A stretch of DNA of 7,679 nt from Oscillibacter sp. (GTDB lineage Bacteria; Bacillota; Clostridia; Oscillospirales; Oscillospiraceae): the NCBI GenBank assembly GCA_022796315.1, contig JAAWIL010000093.1, positions 1 through 7,679 of the forward strand. Reading direction: 5' to 3'. The notes beneath the pieces were generated by a model, which saw only the letters and a list, made by a program, of their open reading frames with translations, was not told the DNA's origin and made no database searches. This document shows positions 1-7,327 of this stretch, piece after piece (position 1 is the stretch's first letter; each line of letters starts with the position of its first letter). The position numbers and the translations under genes are program-made.

Positions 1-93
1 GATATCCTTCTTGGTAGAACCTGTCTCAATCACATTACCGCAGGCGCATGTAATCGTAGTCTGCTGATAATTGGGATGGATTCCTTCCTTCAT
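1..93 (-). CDS. rpmE: 50S ribosomal protein bL31 (5' part, cut by window edge)
   Basis: bL31 is a small protein of the large ribosomal subunit that helps bridge it to the small subunit. Read on the minus strand from the ATG at 93-91, the frame is open for 31 codons to the window edge. It begins MKEGIHPNYQQTTITCACGN and continues to a GSTKKDI segment, both hallmarks of bL31. Cys16 and Cys18 (the CAC of TCACG) form the first half of the zinc-binding set of the C+ type; the second pair would lie outside the window. The family is usually about 65-70 residues, so just under half is visible. An AGAGGTGA ribosome binding site lies about 10 nt upstream. The gene is on the same strand as addA and downstream of it, but has its own promoter in the gap. 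Identity is near certain; completeness cannot be judged. Confidence 0.95.
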   Translation of the reverse strand, partial: MKEGIHPNYQQTTITCACGNVIETGSTKKDI

Positions 94-129
94 TGCTCTC
101 GTTCACCTCTTTCTTTTGAAGACTACGCC

Positions 130-144
130 GGCGAAGCTTTCACC
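130..144 (-). promoter_or_regulatory. Small hairpin in the rpmE 5' leader
   Basis: In the minus-strand transcript the sequence GGUGAA-AGC-UUCGCC can form a 6-bp stem (one U-G pair) with a 3-nt loop. It sits between the predicted rpmE transcription start (about 155) and the RBS. L31 genes in several phyla, including Firmicutes, are known to carry autoregulatory leader RNAs, so this could be part of one. I cannot match it to a defined leader consensus, and a stem this short also arises by chance. Confidence 0.25.
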
Positions 145-161
145 TCACAAACGCGGTATTT

Positions 162-190
162 AGCATACCACACCTGATTTCAAAATGCAA
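162..190 (-). promoter_or_regulatory. Probable housekeeping-sigma promoter for rpmE
   Basis: On the minus strand a -35-like TTGCAT (190-185) is followed by a 17-nt spacer and a -10-like TATGCT (167-162). TGG directly before the -10 supplies the extended -10 TG. The transcript would start near 155, leaving a leader of about 60 nt before the rpmE ATG at 93. Neither hexamer is perfect (3/6 and 4/6 matches), but spacing, the TG and position agree. I see no convincing GC stem plus U-tract terminator between the addA stop (226) and this promoter, so addAB read-through into rpmE is possible. Confidence 0.6.
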
Positions 191-225
191 GGGGTTTTCA
201 AAACTTTTCCGCTCTTTTTTACAAA

Positions 226-3200
226 TTACAGCTCCACGGTCCTGCCGGGCCGCAGGAAGTACAGCACCCGGCGGACCACCGGCCGCTCCAGCACCTGCTC
301 CAGGGCACGGCTGTAGGCCATGAGCTGGGGGCGGTAGCGCTCCGCCCGGTCCTGGATCTCCGTCTCCGTCCGGACCTGGTCGGTCTTGAAGTCCACCACC
401 GTCACCCCGCCGTCTGTCTCAAAGCAGCAGTCCACCACGCCCTGGAGCAGCATGGTGTCCCCGGCGGCGGCCTGGGGGTCGTACTCTCTGGCGTCCATCA
501 GCAGCGTGAAGGGATACTCCCGCCGCAGTTTCCGCCCCCGCCGGATCTCCTCCGCCAGGGGCGAGCGCAGAAAGCGCTCCAGGGCCGGAACATCCGCCGC
601 CTCCCGCTGCTCCGCCGTCAGCAGCTGCCGCTCCGCCATGTCCGCCACCTGTCCCGCCGCGTCCAAATTGGAGAAATCCAGATACTGTAACGCCAGGTGG
701 ACGGCGGTGCCCGCCTCCGCCGCCGTCAGCCCCCGGCGTGCCTGCCGGAAGCGGGGCTGCGTCAGGGGCCGCAGGGCCGGGACGTGGGCGGCGTTCTCCG
801 AGATCTCCTGGTCCAGCAGGCGCCCTTTCAGCTGCGTGGCCGTCACCTTGGCCGGCAGGGCCGTCTCCCTGGCATACGGATAGACGAACTCCAGCAGTGC
901 CGGGTCAAAGGGCGCCTCCTCCCCCGCCGCCGTCTCCGCCGTTCCGGCGCGGTCCGGCCGCTGGCGGTAGTCCTCAGCGTCGTGGAGGCAGACCTGCCAG
1001 GCCGCCGTGGAACCGCCGTACCGCGCTTCCATCCCCCCGCCGCCCAGGACCCGCAGAGGCTCCGCCTCCGGGCGGCACAGCAGGGCCAGCAGCAGCCAGT
1101 CCCCAAAGGTTCTTCCCGCCGCCACCGTCTCCGGCGGAACCGGGCAGGCCGCCACGGAGCACAGGGTCTTCAGCCGCTTCTCCGGGCGGTACATAGCGTC
1201 CACCAGGATCAGCTTTTCCTTGGGCCGGGTCATGGCCACGTACAGCACCCGCTGCTCCTCCGCCAGATTCTCCCGCCGTATCTTCTCCTCGATGGCCAGC
1301 CGCGCCAGGGTGGGGTAGCGAATCCGCCGCGCCAAGTCCACATACCGGGGCCCCAGGCCCATCTGGGGGTGGACCAGCACCGCCGTGTCAAAGTCCTGGC
1401 GGGAGAAGGCGTGGTCCAGGTCCGCCAGAATCACAATGGGGAACTCCAGGCCCTTGGACTTGTGGATACTCATGAGCCGGACGCCGTTCACTGCCGCCGC
1501 GGCGTGGGTCACCGGGGCCTGGCCGGCCTCCAGCAGCCGGCGCAGCTGTGTGACAAAGGCAAAGAGCCCCCGGCAGCCGCCGCTCTCAAACTTCTCCGCG
1601 TGGCGGCTCAGGGCGATGAGGTTCTCCCGCCGGGCCGGGCCGTCGTCCATGGCCCCGAACACCCCCAGGACATGGAAGGTATGGTAGATGTGCCACACCA
1701 GCCGGTGGACGCTCATGTCCCGGGCCGCCAGCCGCAGCGCCGTCAGCTCCTCCAGAAAGGACCGGCAGTCCTCCCCGCCGTCCGCCGCCACCGCGTCATA
1801 AAACTCCGCCTCCGGGGCGCTCCCCCGGATCTCCGCCAGCCGGTCCGCCGAAAAGCCGAAGAGGGGCGAGCGCAGAACCGAGATCAGCGGCACATCCTGC
1901 CGGGGGTTGTCCACCAGCGCCAGCAGGGACAGCATCACGGAGATCTCCATGGTGTGGAAGAAGTCCCCCTGCTCCTCAAAGGCGCAGGGAATCTCCCGCT
2001 CCGCCAGGGCCATGGCATAGGCCGCCGCCCGGCTGCCGGGGGAGCGCATTAAGATGACGATGTCCTCCGGCCGGCAGGGGCGGAGATCGCCGTCCTCCCC
2101 GGTGACGGGATACTTCTCATCCAGCAGCTGCCGGATACGCTCCGCCGTAAACCGGGCCTCCGCTGTCAGCCTCCGTACCGGCTGGCTGTCCTCCGCCGAC
2201 CGCTGCCGGGCGGCAATCAGATGGAACTCCGTGGCGCAGTCCTGCCGGGGCGGGTAGTACTCCGCGCCGAAGTGGAGGGCCTCGTCCTCGCCGTAGTCCA
2301 TCTCCCCCATCTCCTCCGAGAGAATGTTCTCAAAGATGAAGTTGGCGGCGTCCAGAATCTCCTGCCGGGAGCGGAAGTTCCGGGAGAGAAGGACCTTCCG
2401 CTCCTCTCCCTCCTCCGCCTCCTCCCAGGGGCGGAAGCGGCGGTATTTCTCCAGGAAGATCGTGGGGTCCGCCAGGCGGAAGCGGTAGATGCTCTGCTTC
2501 ACGTCCCCCACGGTGAAGAGGTTCCGCCCCGCCTTTGAGACAGCCCGGAAGATGGCGTTCTGCACCTCGTTGGTGTCCTGGTACTCATCCACCAGAATCT
2601 CCTGGTACCGGGCCGATACCTGCTCCCCCAGTTCCGTGGGGGCGCCGTCTGTGCCCACCAGCAGCCGCAGGGCCAGGTGCTCCTGGTCGGAGAAGTCCGC
2701 CGCGTTCAGCCGCAGCTTCTCCACCCGGTAGCTCTCGGAAAAGGCGGCGGTGAGCTCCAGCAGGGCCAGCATGGCGGGGGCCAGGGCCCGCAGGTCCTCC
2801 ATGGCCTCCTCCCCGCTGGTCTCCAGAAGTCCGCTCAGCTTCCCCCGGGCATCCTTACAGCCCTCCCACAGGGTCTTCAGCGCCGTGATCTCCGGCTCGT
2901 CCTTCCGCCCCTTGGGGGTGGTCAGGCGGGGGAACTCCACCTCCGCCTCCGCCTGCCGGGCCTCCTCCCAGCGCTCCGCCCGGGCCACGCGGGCAAAGCC
3001 CTGGGCGGCTATGCGGAACTTCTCCCCATAGCCCCGCTCCAGGGCCGGGTCCCCGGCGGTCCGGTCCGCCCCCCGCTCCAGAAGGGACGCCCAGTGGCCA
3101 GCCCGCCGCCGGATGGTTCCCAGCAGCTCCCTGGCGTAGGGCGTCCCGTCAAAGGACCCGTCCAGGGAGGTCCAGGCCGCCCGGTTCTCCTCCAGCCATG

Positions 3201-3786
3201 CCTCCGGCGCGGCGTGGCTCTGGAGCTTCTCGTGGACCTCCAGCACCAGCTCCGCCAGACGGGCGTCGTCCCGGCCGGCCCCCAGGGTGTCCGCCAGCAG
3301 CTCCCGGCCGGGGTCCAGCTGGTCGTAGAAGGACTCCAGCACCCGCTCCAGCACCCGTCTCCGCAGGAGCTTCGCCTCCCCCTCGTCCAGGACCCGGAAG
3401 TCCGGCGTCAGGGCGCAGCGGTCCTCCTCCCTGGCCAGCAGATGGGCGTTCTCCCGCAGCAATGCGGCGCAGAAGGCGTCCACGGTCTTGATATCCGCCT
3501 GATACACCCGCAGCAGCTGGCGCTTCAAATGCCGGCTGCCGGGGTCTTCCGCCAGGCGCTTGGAGAGCTCTGAGGCAATCTTGCTCCGCAGCTCCGCCGC
3601 TGCGGCCTTGGTGTAGGTAATCACCAGGAAGTCGTCCAGATTGCAGCGGTCCTCCGTCACATAGCGGAACAGCCGCTCCACCAGCACCTTCGTCTTGCCG
3701 GAGCCGGCGGCGGCGGACACCAGGAGGCTTCCGCCCCGGTTCCCTGCCGCCGCCTCCTGCTGGGGCGTCAGCGTCAATTTTGCCAC
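226..3786 (-). CDS. addA: ATP-dependent helicase/nuclease subunit A (AddA)
   Basis: AddA is the motor subunit of the cytoplasmic AddAB complex. It unwinds double-strand ends 3'-5' with ATP and degrades one strand, preparing 3' tails for RecA. With the GTG start it is 1186 aa, close to the roughly 1230 aa of Bacillus AddA. UvrD/Rep superfamily 1 motifs appear in order: LTPQQ Q-motif (residues 6-10), Walker A AAAGSGKT (25-32), Ia ITYTKAAAAEL (56-66), II DEYQDTN (400-406), III GDVKQSIYRFR (427-437), IV LLSRNFRS (466-473), V VRLMSIHKSKGLEFP (769-783), VI EEQRVLYVAMTRPKEKL (843-859). The C-terminal RecB-type nuclease has His1030 (GTAVH), Glu1090, Asp1119 (GVVD), Asp1132 and Lys1134 (VVDFKTD), then YRPQLMAY (1151-1158). 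The GTG at 3786-3784 is chosen because GGAGG lies 9 nt upstream and AKLTLTPQQ begins the conserved region; the longer frame upstream of it is low-complexity Gly/Arg/Pro coding inside addB. It overlaps the addB end by 13 bp. All catalytic motifs are intact. Confidence 0.97.
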   Translation of the reverse strand: MAKLTLTPQQEAAAGNRGGSLLVSAAAGSGKTKVLVERLFRYVTEDRCNLDDFLVITYTKAAAAELRSKIASELSKRLAEDPGSRHLKRQLLRVYQADIKTVDAFCAALLRENAHLLAREEDRCALTPDFRVLDEGEAKLLRRRVLERVLESFYDQLDPGRELLADTLGAGRDDARLAELVLEVHEKLQSHAAPEAWLEENRAAWTSLDGSFDGTPYARELLGTIRRRAGHWASLLERGADRTAGDPALERGYGEKFRIAAQGFARVARAERWEEARQAEAEVEFPRLTTPKGRKDEPEITALKTLWEGCKDARGKLSGLLETSGEEAMEDLRALAPAMLALLELTAAFSESYRVEKLRLNAADFSDQEHLALRLLVGTDGAPTELGEQVSARYQEILVDEYQDTNEVQNAIFRAVSKAGRNLFTVGDVKQSIYRFRLADPTIFLEKYRRFRPWEEAEEGEERKVLLSRNFRSRQEILDAANFIFENILSEEMGEMDYGEDEALHFGAEYYPPRQDCATEFHLIAARQRSAEDSQPVRRLTAEARFTAERIRQLLDEKYPVTGEDGDLRPCRPEDIVILMRSPGSRAAAYAMALAEREIPCAFEEQGDFFHTMEISVMLSLLALVDNPRQDVPLISVLRSPLFGFSADRLAEIRGSAPEAEFYDAVAADGGEDCRSFLEELTALRLAARDMSVHRLVWHIYHTFHVLGVFGAMDDGPARRENLIALSRHAEKFESGGCRGLFAFVTQLRRLLEAGQAPVTHAAAAVNGVRLMSIHKSKGLEFPIVILADLDHAFSRQDFDTAVLVHPQMGLGPRYVDLARRIRYPTLARLAIEEKIRRENLAEEQRVLYVAMTRPKEKLILVDAMYRPEKRLKTLCSVAACPVPPETVAAGRTFGDWLLLALLCRPEAEPLRVLGGGGMEARYGGSTAAWQVCLHDAEDYRQRPDRAGTAETAAGEEAPFDPALLEFVYPYARETALPAKVTATQLKGRLLDQEISENAAHVPALRPLTQPRFRQARRGLTAAEAGTAVHLALQYLDFSNLDAAGQVADMAERQLLTAEQREAADVPALERFLRSPLAEEIRRGRKLRREYPFTLLMDAREYDPQAAAGDTMLLQGVVDCCFETDGGVTVVDFKTDQVRTETEIQDRAERYRPQLMAYSRALEQVLERPVVRRVLYFLRPGRTVEL

Positions 3787-6700
3787 GGTTCCTCGCCTCC
3801 TCTCTCCAATTCCTCCCAGAATTCCTCCATTTTGACCGGCAAAATATAGCGCAGGTGGTCGCCGTCCCGGCCGTCCTGGAAGTGGCAGGCGTCCGCCCAG
3901 TCGCAGAAGCGGCACGGGCTGTCCTCCTCGCTGTGGCAGCAGGGGTCCGCCGTAATCGTCCGGATCTCCCCGGCAATCTGGCGGAGCTGCCGCTCCACGT
4001 GCTCCCCCAGACGGCCCAGGCGGGCCGCCGAGGCAATGCTGCCGGACAGCTGGCCGTCCCGGCCCACCCGCACCGGCAGATAGTGGGGCTCCTGCAGCGA
4101 CTCGTGCTCCATGGCCCGGAGGACCTCCGGCTCCGCCAGCAGCAGCCCGGAGCGCCGCAGCTGCTTCTCCCGCTCCTTTTGCAGCCGCTCCGGCGAGATG
4201 TTCCGCTCCAGGGAGAGAATCTCATCCCGGGCGGGCAGATAGAGCACTCCCGCCGGCTCAATCTCATGGCCGAAGTAGGCCGCGCCCTCCTTTTGCAGGG
4301 TGAAGAGATACAGCAGCATCTGGATATCCAGGCCCATCCGCACCGCGGCCAGGTCAAAGGCCTTCTTGCCGGACTTGTAGTCCACCACCCGCAGATACAG
4401 CTTCCCGTCCTTTACCCAGCCGTCCACCCGGTCCACCTTGCCGCCGATCCGCAGCTCCGCATCCGGCTCGGAGATCACCACCGCCGGCAGCTCCTTCCCG
4501 TCCCCGAAGCCGAGCTCAAAGGCCAGGGGCACAAAGTCCGAGTGCCGCAGCTCCTCCGCCGCCTGGTCCACCACGGCGCAGGCCAGGTTCCGCAGCCGGC
4601 CGAAGAGATACCGGAACCGGGCGTTCCGGTCCTGGAAGTTGCGGAGCTCCTGCTCCACATACTCCCGAATGTACTGCCGCACCAGGGCGTACAGCGTCTC
4701 CCGGTCCACCTGGGCAAAGCCGCCCCGCGCCAGCACGTCCCGGGTCACCCGCTCCAGCAAAAAGTGCAGGAAGGTCCCGATCTGGGGCGCGTCAAAGGCC
4801 GCCGGCGTCCGGGGCTTGGCCCGCAGGCCGTATTCCATAAAAAAGGAGAAGTGGCATGAGCGCATCCGCTCCGCCCGGGAGGCCGACATGGAGATCCGCT
4901 CCCCGTACAGCGTCCGAACCGCCCGCCGGGAGAGGCTCCCCCGGGTCAGCGCGGCGGCCCGCTCCATGGCCTCCAGCTTCCGGCGGTAGGCCGGCAGGGC
5001 TGCGAAGTACTCCCACAGCGCCCCGCCGGGGACTGCGGACTCCAGCGCCGGCAGAGGCGCCATCAGCCGGCACTCCCGCCCCGCCCGCTCCACCCGGAGC
5101 GCCGGGAACAGCTCCAGCAGGCGGCCCGCCACAAAGGCCGGCCGCAGCTCCGCGCCGGAGAGATCCGCCACGGGATAGCTGACAGTCAGCCCCTCCTCCG
5201 GCTGGGCCAGGGCGGCATAGAGATTCTGGAGCTCCAGGCCCATCCGCTCCATGCCGGCGGGCGAGAGGTGAATTCCCCGCTGGGCCAGCTCCTCCCGGTC
5301 GTCGTCGTTCAAAATGCCGCCGCTCTGACCGGGGTCCGGCAGCACGTGGTCGTTGGCCCCCAGCAGGAAGAGGTACTTGGAGGCATGGCGGTCATTGCGG
5401 CTGATATTGCTGACGGACACCTGGTCCAGGGACACGGGGATGGTGCCCACGCTGTACTCCGTGAACACCTGCCGCAGCAGCCGGGAGAACTCGTCCAGCT
5501 CCATCCGCTCGCCGCCCAGGATCTCCACAAACTGATCCAGCACGCCGCAGAGGATCTCCCACAGCTGGGCCGTCTCCTCCGCGTCCTGGAGCCGCCCCGC
5601 CTCCGCCTGGGCCCGCATCTGCTCCTCCAGCGCCCGCTGGAGGCCCAGCTCCTCCAGGAAGTCATAGAGGGCATCTATCTTCTCCTCCGCCGTCTCGCCG
5701 CCCTTCAGCCGCTCCGCCAGACGGCCCAGGGGCTCCCGCACCCGGCGGCGCAGGCCGTTCACCTGGTCCAGCCGGGCCTGCCGGAGATCGTTCCAGGGGG
5801 CCCCGTACCCGTCCGGGTTCTCTGTCCAGTCCACGTCCCGCAGCCACATCTGCCCGTGAACCTCCCACTTGAGGACGTAGTTCTCCAGCAGATCGCACTC
5901 CTCCGGGGAGAGCCCCGCCAGCCCCGTCTTCAGCCAGCGGAACATGTCCTCATATTCGTATCCGCCGTCAATGGCCGCCAGCACGCCGGTCAGCAGACTC
6001 AGCACCGGCTTCTCCAGGATGTCGCTGCGGCGGCTCAGGTAGGCGGGAATCCCATAGCGCTCAAACACCGCCTCGATGATTCCCTCGTACTCCTCCATAT
6101 TCCGGGCCGCCACGGTGATCTCCCGGTAGCGGCACCGGTTCTCCGCCACCAGCCGCCGGATCTCCGCCGCCGTCTGCTCCACCTCCTCGTAGGCGTCCAC
6201 AGCCTCCCGCAGGCGGACGGCGCAGTCCTCCGTCCAGGGGACATTCTCCCCAAAAAAGTACCGCTCCAGGTGGGTCAGAGCGGAGACAACCGGCCGCGCC
6301 ATGGTCTCCACCTCCACGGGACACCGGGCCCGCTCCGCCAGCCGGCGCAGCTGGTCCACGGTCTTCAGGGAGGGCGCGAAAATCTCCTCCTGGCTGTCCG
6401 GCTCTCCCAGCAGCGTCACGGTGACAGACCGGGCTTGGCGCAGCATACACTCCAGGACCCGCCGCTCCTGGGCCGTGAAGTAGGTGAACCCATCCACAAA
6501 GATGTCCTTCCCGCAGACGTAGCCAGAGGCCTCCAGGCTGTCGCAGAGCTTGGTCATCCGGTCCCGGGCGTCAAAGCCCGGCCGCAGGAGCCGGGCCTCA
6601 TAGGCCCCGTACAGCAGACTCAGGTCACAGAGCTTGTCATGGGCCGCGCCGGGAATCTCCTTGGCCTCCGCGTAAAGGGCCTCCGGGGACACGTCATAGC

Positions 6701-7079
6701 ACCGGAGCTCCTCAAAAAGGGACAGCAGCTGCCCCAAAAAGGCGGACTTCCGGGAGGGCCGGCGGTACACCGTCAGCAGCGGGGCAGTCTCCAGCAGGGC
6801 CTTCTGCAGGTTCAGGAGCTTGCCGCCGGCGTCCAGGGTCACCTGAGCGGCGCCGCCGGTAATCCGCAGCACCCGCTCCCCCAGCCGCTGAAAGCTCAGT
6901 ACCTCCGCGTGGCGGCTGGCCGTGGCGCCGCAGACCCGGCACAGCTCCACCTCAGCCTGGTGGGAAGCGTGCTCCGGCACCAGGAGGATCTGCCCTCCGC
7001 CGTCCCCCAGCGCCGCGACGCGCCGCATCACGGCCTTTGATTTTCCTGTTCCGGCTCGGCCCAGCAGAACTGTCAGCAT
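3774..7079 (-). CDS. addB: ATP-dependent helicase/nuclease subunit B (AddB)
   Basis: AddB is the partner of AddA in the double-strand-break resection complex. In characterised members it carries the second nuclease, which cuts the opposite strand, and a degenerate helicase fold that recognises Chi. The product is 1101 aa (Bacillus AddB is about 1166). It starts MLTVLLGRAGTGKS, with Walker A GRAGTGKS at 7-14; the other superfamily 1 helicase motifs are not recognisable, as expected for AddB. The C-terminal nuclease shows His772 (GTFLH), Glu855 (AFELGFG), Asp883 (GKVDRVD), Asp900 and Lys902 (VVDYKSG). The iron-sulfur cluster ligands are Cys742 (MRSCHFSFFMEYGLR) and the CRFCDWADAC set Cys1056, Cys1059 and Cys1065, matching the C...CxxCxxxxxC pattern that staples this nuclease. 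The ATG at 7079-7077 is preceded by GGAAGAGGAGG with a 7-nt spacer; an in-frame ATG 25 codons upstream lies in repeat DNA and lacks such support. It is first gene of the addB-addA operon and looks intact. Confidence 0.97.
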   Translation of the reverse strand: MLTVLLGRAGTGKSKAVMRRVAALGDGGGQILLVPEHASHQAEVELCRVCGATASRHAEVLSFQRLGERVLRITGGAAQVTLDAGGKLLNLQKALLETAPLLTVYRRPSRKSAFLGQLLSLFEELRCYDVSPEALYAEAKEIPGAAHDKLCDLSLLYGAYEARLLRPGFDARDRMTKLCDSLEASGYVCGKDIFVDGFTYFTAQERRVLECMLRQARSVTVTLLGEPDSQEEIFAPSLKTVDQLRRLAERARCPVEVETMARPVVSALTHLERYFFGENVPWTEDCAVRLREAVDAYEEVEQTAAEIRRLVAENRCRYREITVAARNMEEYEGIIEAVFERYGIPAYLSRRSDILEKPVLSLLTGVLAAIDGGYEYEDMFRWLKTGLAGLSPEECDLLENYVLKWEVHGQMWLRDVDWTENPDGYGAPWNDLRQARLDQVNGLRRRVREPLGRLAERLKGGETAEEKIDALYDFLEELGLQRALEEQMRAQAEAGRLQDAEETAQLWEILCGVLDQFVEILGGERMELDEFSRLLRQVFTEYSVGTIPVSLDQVSVSNISRNDRHASKYLFLLGANDHVLPDPGQSGGILNDDDREELAQRGIHLSPAGMERMGLELQNLYAALAQPEEGLTVSYPVADLSGAELRPAFVAGRLLELFPALRVERAGRECRLMAPLPALESAVPGGALWEYFAALPAYRRKLEAMERAAALTRGSLSRRAVRTLYGERISMSASRAERMRSCHFSFFMEYGLRAKPRTPAAFDAPQIGTFLHFLLERVTRDVLARGGFAQVDRETLYALVRQYIREYVEQELRNFQDRNARFRYLFGRLRNLACAVVDQAAEELRHSDFVPLAFELGFGDGKELPAVVISEPDAELRIGGKVDRVDGWVKDGKLYLRVVDYKSGKKAFDLAAVRMGLDIQMLLYLFTLQKEGAAYFGHEIEPAGVLYLPARDEILSLERNISPERLQKEREKQLRRSGLLLAEPEVLRAMEHESLQEPHYLPVRVGRDGQLSGSIASAARLGRLGEHVERQLRQIAGEIRTITADPCCHSEEDSPCRFCDWADACHFQDGRDGDHLRYILPVKMEEFWEELERGGEEPWQN
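3796..3803 (-). promoter_or_regulatory. Ribosome binding site that fixes the addA GTG start
   Basis: The minus strand reads AGAGGAGG, then 9 nt (CGAGGAACC), then GTG. The site lies inside the last codons of addB, so ribosomes finishing addB stop just past the addA start codon. This supports coupled translation and the GTG start rather than any upstream ATG in the longer open frame. Confidence 0.85.
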
Positions 7080-7086
7080 GGTATGG

Positions 7087-7097
7087 CCTCCTCTTCC
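7087..7097 (-). promoter_or_regulatory. Ribosome binding site that fixes the addB ATG start
   Basis: The minus strand reads GGAAGAGGAGG, then CCATACC (7 nt), then ATG. It is a near-ideal Shine-Dalgarno sequence and places the start directly before the conserved MLTVLLGRAGTGKS N-terminus, excluding the longer frame from 7154. Confidence 0.9.
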
Positions 7098-7109
7098 AGA
7101 TCCTTGTCT

Positions 7110-7192
7110 GCGATTCCCTCCGAACGGAACGGCCGGAAGGAATCGCTCTGCCATGTTTTGCGGCTGCCGCTGGTTACGGCGGTGCGCAAAAC
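7110..7192 (-). repeat. Dispersed repeat copy A: two-hairpin element forming the addAB 5' leader
   Basis: The stretch holds two strong stem-loops. The outer one pairs 7155-7169 (GTTTTGCGGCTGCCG) with 7177-7192: 15 bp with one bulged base, two G-U pairs and a 7-nt loop. The second pairs GCGATTCC (7110-7117) with GGAATCGC (7139-7146), continued after one mismatch by TCCG/CGGA. The core 7149-7170 is identical over 22 nt to 7493-7514, and similarity extends over about 48 nt (7131-7179 against 7477-7523). The stem with U on its 5' side and A on its 3' side has no following U-tract in either direction, so it is not a standard terminator. It lies between the addB promoter and RBS and so would be transcribed into the mRNA leader. 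Repetition within 350 bp suggests a dispersed genomic repeat; the family is not identified. Confidence 0.75.
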
Positions 7193-7204
7193 GGTTAGGG
7201 TCAT

Positions 7205-7213
7205 ATTATATCA
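7205..7213 (-). promoter_or_regulatory. Extended -10 promoter for addB-addA
   Basis: The minus strand reads TGATATAAT: a perfect TATAAT (7210-7205) with the extended -10 TG one base upstream (7213-7211). At 17 nt spacing the -35 position holds only CTGTTT, a weak match, typical of promoters that rely on the extended -10. Transcription would begin near 7198, giving a leader of about 119 nt before the addB ATG whose first stem-loop starts about 6 nt from the 5' end. No other convincing promoter lies closer to addB, and none was noticed between addB and addA. Confidence 0.7.
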
Positions 7214-7266
7214 CAGATCTCCGGACAAAACAGCCCCGCCTTTTCACAAAAAAAGACGGCGGCGTA

Positions 7267-7295
7267 TTGTATCCGGCGGAAAAAAGAGGTATGAT
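7267..7295 (+). promoter_or_regulatory. Possible divergent promoter reading rightward
   Basis: On the plus strand TTGTAT (7267-7272), a 17-nt purine-rich spacer and TATGAT (7290-7295, 5/6 match to TATAAT) form a plausible housekeeping-type promoter. A transcript would start near 7302, just before the weak frame at 7328. It is back to back with the addB promoter, the two -10 boxes being about 80 bp apart. The -35 matches only 3/6, so this rests mainly on the -10 and the spacing. Confidence 0.45.
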
Positions 7296-7327
7296 CAACG
7301 CATCCATCTTCAAAGTGACATAAAGGG

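Noticed and set aside
191..225. Terminator after addA
   Set aside because: Only a GTTTT/AAAAC arrangement with a one-base loop is visible; there is no GC-rich stem followed by a U-tract.
697..2052. Long plus-strand open frame (451 codons) opposite addA
   Set aside because: It lies wholly antisense to conserved addA helicase motifs. Its protein is low-complexity (Gln, Arg, Leu, Pro, Gly), as expected when GC-rich codons with biased third positions are read on the other strand, and it has no recognisable domain.
3787..3915. N-terminal extension of addA from an upstream ATG
   Set aside because: The 43 extra residues lie inside addB, are Gly/Arg/Pro-rich and unlike AddA N-termini; a GGAGG with 9-nt spacing marks the GTG at 3786.
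3149..4357. Minus-strand frame of 402 codons spanning the addA/addB junction
   Set aside because: Shifted-frame shadow of both genes, rich in Arg/Gly/Cys/Ser; both true frames carry conserved motifs across this stretch.
3780..4859. Plus-strand open frame (359 codons) opposite the addB C-terminus
   Set aside because: Antisense to the AddB nuclease and iron-sulfur motifs; biased composition and no supporting start region.
5268..7040. Long plus-strand open frame (590 codons) opposite addB
   Set aside because: Antisense shadow of addB with compositionally biased sequence and no domain; the addB frame is fully explained by conserved AddB features.
7080..7154. 25-residue N-terminal extension of addB
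   Set aside because: It is encoded by repeat copy A, and the ATG at 7079 has a near-ideal RBS and begins the conserved Walker A region.
7155..7192. Intrinsic terminator at the large hairpin
   Set aside because: The stem has T on the 5' arm and A on the 3' arm, with no T-run after the stem on either strand, which is the reverse of a terminator.
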